From positions 744,001 through 808,000 of the forward strand of contig JAZGTN010000212.1 of the NCBI GenBank assembly GCA_037783415.1: a stretch of DNA of 64,000 bases. The letters are read 5' to 3'. How positions within the stretch are numbered: the stretch's first letter is position 1; every line of letters starts with the position of its first letter. The translations under genes were made by a program, and so were the position numbers. The stretch comes from Leptasterias polaris (Eukaryota > Echinodermata > Asteroidea > Forcipulatida > Asteriidae). The notes below the pieces were generated by a model. It ran no database searches and was not told the origin of the DNA. It worked only from the letters and a program-made list of their open reading frames with translations. Positions 44,591 through 61,895 of the stretch are shown in pieces.

Positions 44591-44750
44591 AACCGCCGGC
44601 GGGTTTCACAAGTCGTTAATGACGAAGAAGAGTTGGCAGCCAGCAACTTCGCGCGAGAGCAGTGATCTCGCGAGAGCATTCTTTTACGCGACAGCACCAG
44701 ATGCGACTCGACTCACCGCGACCATCATTAACGACTTGTCAACAAGTCTA
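44591..44750 (-). mobile_element. Hairpin MITE 'tagacttgt', copy B (inverted)
   Basis: The reverse complement starts TAGACTTGTTGACAAGTCGT and TAATGATGGTCGCGGTGA, and ends ATTAACGACTTGTGAAACCC and GCCGGCGGTT, matching 42426-42570. The inner TIRs are ACAAGTCGTTAATGA / TCATTAACGACTTGT. CpG density is high relative to the surroundings. Confidence 0.7.
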
Positions 44751-45870
44751 TGTCAATACTTGTTCAACTTCCACGACCTATTTCGAAAACCACTTTCCTA
44801 TGTTTTTCTATCCTTACCGGGGTGGGGGATGGACTTATACATGTACGCCCATGAGTTGTCCTCCATCCTGTCTGTTTGAGTGAAGTTGCTCAACACAAAT
44901 CTTATTACACGCTTGAGAACTGTGTACCAGGCCTCATGGCCTACATACACCGCGTTCACACTTGATCCTGCTAGGAGGATCAAAGGAGGATCTGATCTCG
45001 AAAGGGCGATCAAATGGAGATCACCGGCTAGTGTGAACGCGATCAGGATCAGGATCAGATCCTCCTTTTTGATCTCCCTTTATTGCGAGATCAAAGGAGG
45101 ATCAGATCCCGCAAGGGCGATCAAAAAACAAGTGTGAACGCAGATCGAGATCAGATCCTGCAATTTAAGCTGCTCACATCCGGTGTGTCAGGTCATTAAA
45201 AAAAAACCCGCGAAACAAGAAATTGTAAACAACGCTTTGCCTACCTGTCGTCATCGTCCGTGGCCGGACAACGCTGTGTCATGTACATGGGGGATTTATT
45301 GTACAATATACATTGTGTGTGCATGTGCACTCTATCGTGAACTGGTCCCCGGCCCCATGTCCTCCATATTTGTCATTCTGCGGCGATGTCGACGATGTAG
45401 TTGGGCCAAAACTAATGGCAGAATAACTGCTAAGAAATTGAAGACATCTTCCATCGTAAATCAAGAAAAAAATACCTCGAGAAGAAGGAGAATAATGCTT
45501 GTTCACCAGGCCTAGAAATCCGACGCGAATCCGCGAATCGATTCGCGCCCGCCGTTAACGCCGCGAATCCGAGTAGATTCGCGTGAAATTACCAGAATTC
45601 AGAAGGGGAAAACCACTTTTTCAGCTTTATATTTGGGTCAACAAGAATATGTTTTTACTTTTCCATAAAAAAACCATAAACAATTTTCCGTTAATCCGAC
45701 ACAAAGTTAAGTTTTGTCACCCCTCATTTTCTTTGTGTTTTATTTACAAACTTGTATCATTCACGATCAACCACTCACGTCATGTATGTCGTCGAGTCGA
45801 TCGATACCGCCGAGTCGTCGTCCTAAAATACCGGCGCACCGTTCGTTACGTCCGTGTGTTGCCATCATAA

Positions 45871-45979
45871 AGGGGTAATTTTCGCGGTCCAATAACTGTT
45901 TCGGTTGAATTTTGGCCATCCGATAACACTGGCCAATGACCGAAACAGTTATTCGTTCCAGCCGCGAAAACATACCCCT
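45871..45979. mobile_element. 109-bp hairpin (AGGGGTA..TTTTCGCGG ends)
   Basis: The ends AGGGGTAATTTTCGCGG and CCGCGAAAACATACCCCT are inverse. Inside are a perfect 15-bp pair AATAACTGTTTCGGT / ACCGAAACAGTTATT and TTGGCCA / TGGCCAA. It is directly adjacent to the inner element at 45980. Confidence 0.7.
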
Positions 45980-46398
45980 GGTCAATCTGTTTTAATCTGT
46001 CCGCGGATTGGTTGATAGCGCGAAAGATCCCGTTTTTGAGCCAATAGTCTTCCTGGATAGTAAGCTCACGGCATCAATCTGCTTTATACACGTGGTTACC
46101 ATGTACCGAGATAGTCGATTTCCCAAGATTATCACAATATTTCTTTTCTTTTCGTTTCCTTTTCTGGACTCCATTTTATTCTATAAAAATCCGGAAACAT
46201 TGAATAATGATAATGTATAACCAAATAGTGAACTTTTATGACAAATATATGATTTTCAAAACATTTTGTGGAAAATCCAAGCAAGCGTACATCGCTGTAC
46301 TTGGTAACAACGCTAACAGTCAAGGAAGACTATTGGCTCCAAAACAAGAACTTTCGCGCTATCAACCAATCTGCGGACAGAATAAAAACAGATTGACC
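45980..46398. mobile_element. Inner 419-bp element with ~120-bp inverted repeats
   Basis: The left arm GGTCAATCTGTTTTAATCTG, then 'cgcggattggttgatagcg', 'cgaaag' and 'gagccaatagtcttcc', recurs inverted at 46315-46398. A further matching pair is at 46092-46110 / 46287-46310 (GTTACCATGTACCGAG against the inverse of its right counterpart). It is probably a MITE. Its centre (46115-46285) has no coding potential. Confidence 0.7.
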
Positions 46399-47650
46399 TA
46401 AAACTTAGCATAACATGTGATGATTTCATGAATTACATGCCGCTGGTTGTTGTTTTTATGACCGAGAGCTGAGGTTATTCTGCTGTCAAATTCTTTGGCA
46501 CGCGACGCAAGATGGCAAAAAAAACGTAAGCTTAAACAGCTTTAACAAATAGAGGATGAATTGAAACATAACTTTGCTTTAATTTCCAACATTACATTTA
46601 CTTTAGCAAATACTACTTTTACAATTTGCCAAAAAAAAAAAGATTCTCCCCCAAAAACTGCGAGAATCCATTCCCCCAAAATTGCGAGAATCCTGGATTC
46701 TCGCGAAATTCTTCAGCGAGAATCCATTTTGATTCTCGCGGTGTCTTGCGAACTTCTAGGCCTGTTCACATAGATAACGGAAACTGCAACGTACGTGTTC
46801 ACATAGATAACGGAAACTGCAACGTATCGTTTAGTTACACATGTACACCAAATAAAAAAATGGCGCTACACAACTAACAAAACAACATGCGCGCGCACAA
46901 TCAATGACCTCGCACAGTAACCTTTGCCGTCAGCTGAACTGAACTTCCGTTTAACGATGCGAGATCAATGCGCGATCACACTCAAGTGTGAACGCGGCAC
47001 AAAAATGCTTGATCTCGCTTTCGGGATCTGATCCTCCTTTGATCCTCCTAGCAGGATCAAGTGTGAACCCGGTGCAAGAGGGTACACCTACTTAAGTACT
47101 TACAATAAGAATGGGTCTGCTGCATGAGATGTAATTATTACACCTAAATATTCAGCTATGTGGACACTAGCTGATGCACCATTGTTGTGCTACGTAAACC
47201 ACGGCAGGTAGTATTTTTATAGGCCACGTTGGTTTTTTTTTACCCCGTGTGGGTTTGCTTTCACCTGCTGGGTTAGTAGGTTACAACTTGCACAACAAGC
47301 CAGTTTCCACCCGCTGTTTTCTTTTTCCATTGTTACTGACCTTATTCGCTGACACTGTTATTATCATTTTTTTCAAGGAGGTTACAGGAAATAATGGGTG
47401 TTGGTTTTGGTTTTTTTCCGCGAGAACTCACATGATGTGCACGCTTCTGATTCACTGTGAGTTCAAATATGTATTTTGTGCACACACGTGCGCACGGTAT
47501 CGGATGTGGACGTTGCGGTTTTGTCGCTTCAAAAATCAGTGTAATATTTGGGGTTGCATTCTCTGTTGTGTCTTTTTTTATTTGTATTTTTTTTAAAAAC
47601 CTGCTGTATGTTTGTTCCGTTGTTGGTAGATTGAACTGCTAAAATTGTCA

Positions 47651-47860
47651 AAATGCATCACACGTAATTTTAGCTGGTAACCTGGTTATGCAAAGCAAGA
47701 AGTGTCAGTATTTGTTTGCTAAGCATGAATTTGCAGGGAACCAGGGTCCTTCCTTAAATGCATCACACGTAATTTTAGCTGGTAACCTGATTATGCAAAG
47801 CAAGAAGTGTCAGTATTTGTTTGCTAAGCATGAATTTGCAGGGAACCAGGGTCCTTCCTT
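47651..47860 (+). repeat. 105-bp nearly perfect tandem duplication
   Basis: AAATGCATCACACGTAATTT through 'gctggtaacctg.ttatgcaa' and 'gggaaccagggtccttcctt' is present twice (47651 and 47756) with one visible difference. The content resembles the 'gctggtaacc / gctaagca' MITE family, so a decayed MITE was duplicated. Confidence 0.9.
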
Positions 47861-47997
47861 ATTCAATTTGCATGTTATTCAGACGGGTAACCCATTTTTG
47901 TTAAGCCATGCTCAGCAAACCTTTTCAGAAATGAAGTCTGTGAATTGATGTGAGCTATATATTGATGTTTAATTTGCATCGGGGATAAAGAAAAAAA

Positions 47998-48095
47998 GCA
48001 CTGTATACTTAGTACTTTCCCGATTCCTGTGAAAAAAACTATACAGGCATATTACTTGGGTGGGATTTGAACCCGCAACCTTTGCCATTCCAGAG
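47998..48095 (-). mobile_element. tRNA-derived SINE, family 2, copy 2
   Basis: The reverse complement carries box B GCGGGTTCAAATCCCACCCA, then 'agtaatatgcctgtatag', then the shared tail 'tcgggaaagtactaagtatacagtgc'. The tRNA head is cut at its 5' end by a poly-C/G run. Confidence 0.65.
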
Positions 48096-48370
48096 GATTT
48101 GGGGGGGGGGGGATGGGAGATAAAGACATAGGGGTTGGGGTAAATTTAACCCAAAAGAGAGTGACAGGTGAAATTGTGTTGTCCCTTCCATATGACATTG
48201 GAATAAGAATAAAAAGTTTCAACGTGTACACACAGGGAACTTTGCAAGTGGGAATGAAATAGAAAAGAGCCTAGCTGTGATTCTATGTGAATTTTATTTT
48301 GATTGTGAAAATGTCTTGAACTTGGGAAAATCTGTTATTTTATGACTGATTTGTTGACCTGTTTCTACAG

Positions 48371-54941
<6,571 letters not shown>

Positions 54942-56814
54942 TAAAAATAAATAATTGCTTAATAATTTCAACTTTTTGAAGTTTTTTGTGGAGGCATAAC
55001 TGTTTTCTCTTTTCCTAAGTCACATTCATTTTAAAAGAAATTATTGAAAGACATATATTGCCACTTATTCCCCCCCCCCCACCCCGAAATTCCATTTTCG
55101 GAAATTATTTTACATATGAATGAAAGTTGAAAATGTACACTTGAATTACAATGTATGAATGAAGCATAATACGCAATATGTCAATCGTTTTTGCTTCATT
55201 TAACCTCAGGCATTGCCACTTTAATACCCTACGGTCCCACCAAACCATCACCTTGCCCTTATTAAACCCAAACGAGTTTCTTTTGGCCGCGAACAAACTT
55301 CCACCATTATCCCCTCTTCCACAACGTTATGCAAGGCCAACAAAGTGTTGGTTACCATCGTCAGGGCAAGCTGCGGCTACAGGAGAACAACACATTCAAT
55401 GCCATTTTTTTCCTCCGACTATAATCAAAATCCAATCAAATATCAACTTAAACACTTTCAACACTCGTCAAGAGTAAAAACTTCCTGTGTGTGAGAGAGC
55501 CCCACTCCTACAAGCCCCAGGGAAGTTGTAAAGTTGACTTAAGGTGGCAATCGGCTTTTGTCCGCGACCTGTCAGTGACGTTTGGATCTCGTATTAGTGT
55601 CCACCGCAGCGACACTAATAGAATGGTTCTTTCATCCCCAGTGCTGCCTGAGGGGCCAAACTGGCAAAGTTTACCTAAGCCTTTATGCATGCCTGGCTTA
55701 ACGACCAACCATAGACTGGTCGACGTTCTCAGTTTTTTTCTTTTGCATTCGCCAGGCATGCAGGGTGTTGGTGACGGAGGGGAGAAAAATTACGATTGCT
55801 GTCTTTTTCTTCTTCTTTCTTTTTTTTCCTTTTCTTTTTTTCTTTCCGGAACTATTTGTACACCGCTGAAAAGACCAGCATGATACGATCACGTGGGTTG
55901 ATGTTCTCACGCATTCTGCAGACTAAACGACCCCCCCTCCATTCATGGAGATTTTTTGTATTCCGAGCGCCCACTTATTTCTAGGATTTTCCCGGTGCCT
56001 GTTTTGAGAGACTCAAAGCTTGAGTATTGGTTCTCTTTTGGCATGCATCCTTCAAAACCTTAATAGACCGTGTCAAGTATTTCAATCAGCCACTTCATTG
56101 ATACTATCACTCCAAGCCAATTCCCCACCGTGTTTCCACGGAGCAAACTGAGTGGATATTGACCCCCACATTATCAGAACCGGGAAATAATTGAAATAGG
56201 ACTTGGTTGACTGGGTCCCGGGTTGTGTGTGCACAGGGCTGCTTGTATTGGCTAGCGCAATTGTTGTGTTTTTTTGCACTTTCTGCTGCAGTGATTCCAG
56301 AGACTGGAATTCTCTGAGTGGTTTGTCCTGATGTTTTTTTTTTTCTTTTTCTTGTGGCAGCTCATTTTGTGGTCGTTAATTTTGTTGTGATTGTCACAGA
56401 CTTGGTAATCAAATCACAGGGCTACTCCAGTTTGTCTGAAATCAGTGGACCCTGTTATGGTGGAAATAAAAAAAGAAATCGTCACTGACATGTAGAGGTG
56501 AAAGAAAAAGTGTTCACAAAAGATTCTGGATAAATAGTAATATAGATTAGTCAGGAACTGCAGTCTATTTCACCCAGACTCGGTTCAAAGGCACGGGTTG
56601 TTTACAATGAGTGAGTGGGGAGTGGGACCGCCTGCAATTATCATCTTGGTCAGATACCCTGTCTTCTATCTTGCGTAATGATGGAACCACAGAAACAGTA
56701 TAAAAGGCTCCAGACTAGGTTTTCCTCATAGCCTCACTTTGGTAAATGTGAAATAAAAACTGTGCTGAAATTCTCCTGTGCTGGGCTTGTGAAAAAGTGT
56801 CTTTGGCTATGGCT

Positions 56815-57089
56815 GGGCCTGATTTCATAAAAGCTATTAAGTACAGATTATTGCTAATTACAGAAAAACGTTCCTAAGCGGATACTGGTGACCAGCCAAA
56901 ATTCCATATAATGTTTTCTTGTTTATGACTCATTTTGCACGAGCAGAAAGATAATTACTAAGCACAACTAAATTATGCTTACAGGAATAATGTAATACAA
57001 TTTGTGACTGGTATCCTGCTCATTTTCAGCTAGCAGAAAACTTTTAAGCAAAGTTTTCTGCTTAAGCAGCTCTATGAAATTGGGCCCAG
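56815..57089 (-). mobile_element. MITE of the 'cttaagcag' family, long copy
   Basis: The left end is GGGCCTGATTTCATAAAAGC and the right end is CTGCTTAAGCAGCTCTATGA then AATTGGGCCC. The internal minus-oriented blocks 'gcttacaggaataatg' and 'gtgactggtatcctgctcat' are present. At ~275 bp it is longer than other copies and may be two merged copies. Confidence 0.7.
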
Positions 57090-57589
57090 CCTTGGAATTT
57101 GGAATTTGGTTTGAGTTTTTTTAAACCGAGGCACAAGCTATTGCGTAAATGCACAGTTTAGCTTGGCAGATTGACATCACACCCTGTCACATCTTATAGC
57201 CCTCACAAAGCCCACTTTCCCCACAGTCTACTTTCCTAAAACACTATGTATCTCGCCCAATTACACACCTGGGTATCATTTCAAACCAATCCACAGGTCA
57301 TTTGAAGGTCACCTTGACTCACCTGTGCCCAATTTCACAAAGCTTTTTAACTGGTAAGCACATATTTGCGCTTACTGTATTAGCAGAAAAATATGTGTAA
57401 GCAAAAGTGTAATTCATAAAATATGATCAGGATGATTTGACAGTGCATGTGCACGTTCCCAATGAAATTGCATTGCTGCGTCACTCATCTGCTTACAAGA
57501 ACCGCCATCAACTTAGCGTGCCTTCGGCTCTGCGAAAGGTTTAGCAGTGTTTATGAAAACAGAAATTCTGCTAATGGTTACCCTGTAAA

Positions 57590-57795
57590 CAGAAGTCTGC
57601 TTATAAGCTTTATGAGAGGTGCTTAAGCACAAGAAGTAGCTTAGCAAAACAAAAACATGCTTACCAGAATAAGATTACCAGCCAAAATGGAATGTCACTT
57701 TTACCATCTGTGACTGGTATCCTGCTCACTTTTTTACTAAGCAGAAAACTGTTTGGCAATATTTTGTTCTTAAGCAGCTCCGTGAACTTTGGCCC
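57590..57795 (-). mobile_element. MITE of the 'cttaagcag' family, minus copy
   Basis: 'gcttaccagaataagattacca', 'gccaaaatgg' and 'gtgactggtatcctgctcac' lead to CTTAAGCAGCTCCGTGAACT and TTGGCCC. A related fragment at 57325-57440 starts GCCCAATTTCACAAAGC. Confidence 0.7.
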
Positions 57796-58177
57796 AGGTC
57801 ATTCAAGGTATCCAGCTGGCCCGGAATTTCGCACAATTTTGTTTTGTTTTGTTACCCGGGTTCGGGTTGGAGAAGAGAAAATCAAAACACAGTCCATGAG
57901 GTTTAATCGGTTAAATTTATTTGGACTACCCCTTTGGTCTCGGTGGAATGTGAAATTTCCAGGTACGCCTTGTTTGGGATTTTTTTTATTATTTTTGTTT
58001 AATGGCATTTTTGAGTGACTCAAATAAACTTTCTCTTTGTTTTCCTTTTCTTTTTGGCTTCATATCAACCATATTATCCTTGGAAATCTAGACCAAAGTT
58101 GACAGATCTGCTAAGTGTTCATTTTTCCTAAAGTGTACAGTATAAGAAGTTATTGTGGGAAACATGAGTTCATAATC

Positions 58178-58335
58178 AGGGCCAATTTTACTTAGCATCG
58201 AAAATATCGCTTAGCAAAAGTAGGCTACCTGCCAAAACACTCAGTAATGCAAACTGTTTTTGACTGGTGGTTCGTTGCTAATATTTTTGCTAAGCAGAAA
58301 TATTTGCTAAGCATTAATTTCAGTTGAGCAGCTTA
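58178..58335. mobile_element. MITE, 'gctaagca' variant
   Basis: 'gggccaattttacttagcat' opens it, 'ctacctgccaaaacactcag' and 'tttttgactggtggttcgtt' are internal, and 'gctaagcattaatttcagttgagcagc' closes it. It is a diverged member of the same superfamily. Confidence 0.5.
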
Positions 58336-59267
58336 TTGATTTGTAATCATTAAATATGTTTGCTCTCAGGCTTGTAATGGAATGAGAAATTGACATTATC
58401 AAGAAACGATTAAAAATATAAAAAATTAAAAAAATTATTATTAAAAATTCATACCTTCCTTTAATGTGGCGTTAAATATCATGTATCTAAAGTAATTAAT
58501 TGCACTTCAAACGATTAATAATTCATCATTTTGACATCAATTGGCCTGTCAGACTTGAACGTTTTATCTCAAACTCTCAAGAGGTTTCTGAGAGCTCGCA
58601 GGTGCGCCCCAATTCGTCACTTTTAGACTTAATCGAGTGCCTGTGTATTGACACTGTCATTTTCTCCGTTGCTTCCCCAGATAACAATTGTGTCTATGCT
58701 ATTGTCCAACAGGAAATTCCTAGTTGATTTTTAATTTTTTTAAAAAGCATTTTATGATTGTACACCAATCAAAAGAAGTGTCATTCCATTGGTGACTACT
58801 AAAATGGGGCACGCACCTGTGCAGGTTGTGGTAACCTTGGTTTTGGTTTAGAGGGGGTTTGTTTTTATCAGGCTGCGGGGACCTCTAGGTCTAAAACAAC
58901 AAGATATGACTGCACGAAGCTCTCTAAAGAGCCCTTTGGGGTAAGGGGAGACTGGCATTTGGGTTTTTAAGAGGCGCTGCTTGAGGGGGAAGGGGGTGGG
59001 TGTTTAAATACTGTGTGAGATGGGGCGGGGTGGGCAATTAGTTTATAGGGTACCGAAGAAGGGGGTGATCTATGGTTGTAATGATTGAAAGCGCGGTTGG
59101 CGTGTGTGTGTGTGCGTTTGTTCTGTCTCAAGTGAAATGAAATGGATGGAAGTGAAATTTAATTACTGTATGTCGATTCTCCATTACGCACCCCTTGCCT
59201 ACTGCAAGAAGCCTAGTGTTGACCACTAGTCCAATCCCCCTGCACAGTGGAAGATGTCAGGATCACA

Positions 59268-59366
59268 GCTATAGTTGGGTCGTCCCACTCAAGTTGGGAC
59301 CGGTCCCAACTGTAGTTGGAACACTGGTCCCAACTGTACTTGGGACACGATTCTATAGTTGGGACG
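59268..59366. repeat. Cluster of inverted GGTCCCAACT / AGTTGGGACC repeats
   Basis: AGTTGGGACCGGTCCCAACT is a perfect 20-bp palindrome. It is surrounded by GTCGTCCCACTCAAGTTGGG, TAGTTGG, GGTCCCAACTGTACTTGGGA and TAGTTGGGACGG. The block could form several competing hairpins. Non-coding. Confidence 0.8.
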
Positions 59367-60954
59367 GAACATGTTCTCAACCAACTGATGAAGGAAGAGT
59401 GTTGGTAGCTTACAGGTTTAGTTTCAGGGATTTTAGTGGGGGGGGGGGGGGGTTTAGGGCGGGGTTATGATGAGGCCAATGTACTGTAAGAATTATATTA
59501 TTGGTAGGATGTACTATAGATGAGAGTACGTGGACCACTGTTGAGGCAAGAGTTGTTCTTAGTCTAGAGTTTCAGGGATTTTATTGGGAGGGGGTGTAAA
59601 TGTAAGAACCAAGGATGGAGTAGATGGGGGGTTGTACACAAGTATACAATGTAAATTTTGGGAATGGTATCAAGTGCTGAGAACCAGGGAATACACAGAG
59701 AAGCTGTTTTGTGCTCAGAGCCAGGGGGTGGAGCTACGCAAGCGCACAGCTTCATGGAGGAGCTGCACTTGTGCATTGCAAAGTGCCTACAAGTACATTT
59801 TTTACTTTGTAATCCCCTTCCCATTTCCATATATAGTGTGGTTTCCACGTATAATCACTGCTTGGTATAATTACTGCGCCCCCAAAAAGTACAAGACAAG
59901 TTCAGCTGCATGGGTGACAGCGGGATTAGCTGCGGTATTTCAAATTACGAATCGATGACATTGTGGTTTTGTCGTGACCCACATGGAGGAGTTTGTGCGA
60001 GATACTGAAAAGCAAAACCGTTTAGTGTGACACTGACAGTGGTTGGTTACTATTCAGGGAGTGTTTAATAAAAGGATTCATTCACGAGAAAAGTGCAACT
60101 TTAGCATGTATTGGTTTTGATGTGGTAGAGTGCGACCCACTTCACATTTAGCCCTGACTCATTATCAAAAGTACCCATCCTTGACTAAAAAAGTACACCT
60201 GGCTATGCTGCACTTGTGTCAACAGCAATCATAAACTTTTGCATTATCAATTTTCAGGGATTCAAAGTCAACGAACCTTCCATGAAGTTATTCTAATCTT
60301 TTAAACTCCAGTTCCAGACCCTGGTTCCGAACTACAGATTCAGGTTATATTTTTGTTACACTCCACTGCTGGCTAGACCCGATGTGTTGCTGCTGGTCCA
60401 TAACGAAGCCCCGCCCCTTTTAATTAGATCTCACGCATGGACATAAATGGCCTAGAAACTATCACTTCACTGCTCGGAAGTTGCATTGTGTTTTTAAGTT
60501 GCTTTGTTATTTGCTTAACGACTTTTTTGGAGTCTGTTTGAAATTAGAGGCTCAAAATGAGAGTTCAGTGTCATCGGCTCCAGTCGTAGCTCCGCCTACC
60601 TTTAAAATTTTCCATAAACCCTTTTTAAATTCCTCATTGGCTCAATGATATAGACCTTTCTATTGCAACGTCACAGCCCAAGTTTTTGCCAACCGAGGTT
60701 GGAAAACTATGGAAAGCCATAACTGCAAATCAAAAACAGATAGGCATAGTTTGTAGCAATGTAACACAAATATTCAAACATAATTTTGAATTTGTTGGAA
60801 ACAAATCAACCAATCATGGAAGGTATTTCAGTTCATAAATTTTTACAGAAAATTTTGAGTTTGGTCACAACATTTGTTAACACGATTGAATGTTTTGTTA
60901 ACATTCGGCCGTCCATGCCAACCGGGGCACTTTGTTTATCAACAATGGAAAGGT

Positions 60955-61140
60955 CTATTGACCTTTATCTTGTTGCCACCATTTTTGTCTGGTACCATGT
61001 AACCCATATCAATCTTGATTATGAATTTCATAATGCTGAAAAGGAACCTGACTGTTTTCCTTCTAGCCTCGGTTTGGTGACATTGATTCGAATGGGAGAA
61101 AAACCTAATGGCTGCCCCATAATAAAGGCTATAAGGTCCA
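60955..61140 (+). repeat. Dispersed repeat 'gacctttatc..gccaccatttt', copy 3
   Basis: It shares 'attgacctttatctt', 'gccaccattttt', 'aaaggaacctgactgttt', 'cagcctcggtttggtgac' (here 'tagcctc') and 'cgaatgggagaaaa' with 23815 and 24185. The frame over it at 60786-61163 is therefore a repeat product. Confidence 0.5.
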
Positions 61141-61454
61141 TATTTGTGTTTTCATTTTTGTAATAATCAAAACGACCTGTAATTTAAAATGGCTATGAAT
61201 CAACAGAAAACAAATCAAACACAGAAGATGAATGCTTCCCTAAAAATAAATATTGTGGTTATCTTTGCCAAACAAGTTCTTTGGGGAATGTGTATCACTA
61301 TAAAACTCAGTTAACAAAGTGCTGCAAAATATGGTAAACCAACTTTATGGAATTTGTGCAAAATGTAACAAGGACTTTACAGTCTTGAATTGACATCCAG
61401 TACACCATACAAACTTAAAGCTATTCTGAAATGAGAATTGTTGAAATTTCCCTC

Positions 61455-61676
61455 CCCCAACCCCAACCCCAACCCCAACCCCAACCCCAACCCCAACCCC
61501 AACCCCAACCCCAACCCCAACCCCAACCCCAACCCCAACCCCAACCCCAACCCCAACCCCAACCCCAACCCCAACCCCAACCCCAAATTCAACCCCAACC
61601 CCAACCCCAACCCCAACCCCAACCCCAACCCCAACCCCAACCCCAACCCCAACCCCAACCCCAACCCCAACCCCAA
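61455..61676. repeat. (CCCCAA)37 hexanucleotide array, 222 bp
   Basis: There are thirty-seven 6-bp units with one variant, ATTCAA, following the unit at 61581. The minus strand is (TTGGGG)n, the telomere repeat of Tetrahymena and a strong G-quadruplex former, whereas animal telomeres are usually TTAGGG. It reads through as Pro-Asn, Pro-Gln or Gly-Val dipeptide ORFs, which are artefacts. Confidence 0.97.
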
Positions 61677-61825
61677 ATTCTTCAGTTTGAATTCCCACCC
61701 TAACATGGCTGCCTTCTCTTGTTGCCGTTTTTGAAGACCTCTCGGAACTGCAGCTTATTTGAGGGTCTTTCGTCTTATGAATCACATGATCTCCAGCATT
61801 TAGTTCCAAACCCCCACTTCCAACC

Positions 61826-61895
61826 TGCGACCCATACCCTGCGACCCGTACCCCGCACCCCGTACCCCGCACCCCGCACCCCGCATCCCACTCCC
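61826..61895. repeat. C-rich minisatellite 'ccccgcaccccgtac'
   Basis: It begins as repeats of CTGCGACCC(A/G)TACC and passes into CCGCACCCCGTACC and CCGCACCCCGCACC. It lies 150 bp from the CCCCAA array, so two G-rich strand arrays are on the minus strand here. Confidence 0.8.

Larger units (their letters stand above)
45507..46764. mobile_element. Middle element of the nest, CAGGCCTAGAA ends and TTCAC flanks
   Basis: The ends are CAGGCCTAGAAATCCG and its near-inverse (...TTCTAGGCCTG), continuing inward as imperfect 'gcgaatcc/ggattctcgc' repeats to about 45600 and 46680. TTCAC lies immediately outside both ends (45502-45506 and 46765-46769), a possible 5-bp target duplication. The right flank is part of a 33-bp tandem duplication (46764-46829), which weakens that reading. 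Confidence 0.55.
44948..47074. mobile_element. Nest of hairpin elements bounded by 'caccgcgttcacacttgatc' inverted repeats
   Basis: The left end CACCGCGTTCACACTTGATC, then CTGCTAGGAGGATCAAAGGA, is mirrored at the right end (47000-47074). Inside lie a second inverted pair (45507/46764) and a third (45980/46398). The left flank additionally contains a shorter hairpin of the same family (44951-45042, ends CGCGTTCACACT / AGTGTGAACGCG), so the outer pair could be two MITE copies of one family instead of one element. No transposase is seen. Confidence 0.6.
47075..48370. other. Stretch between the nest and the first SMARCD exon seen; no exon found
   Basis: It presumably belongs to SMARCD upstream intron sequence, though the 5' exons were not found. 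It contains the 105-bp duplication at 47651, a SINE at 47998 and poly-G near 48101. Confidence 0.4.

Noticed and set aside
45183..45515. 110-residue plus-strand frame in the nested-element region, considered as a first exon of SMARCD
   Set aside because: It lacks the Gly/Pro/Met-rich SMARCD N-terminal composition, has a stop before any donor, and lies within hairpin-element sequence.
60786..61163. 125-residue plus-strand open frame
   Set aside because: It overlaps the dispersed repeat also present at 23815 and 24185, where the frame is broken.
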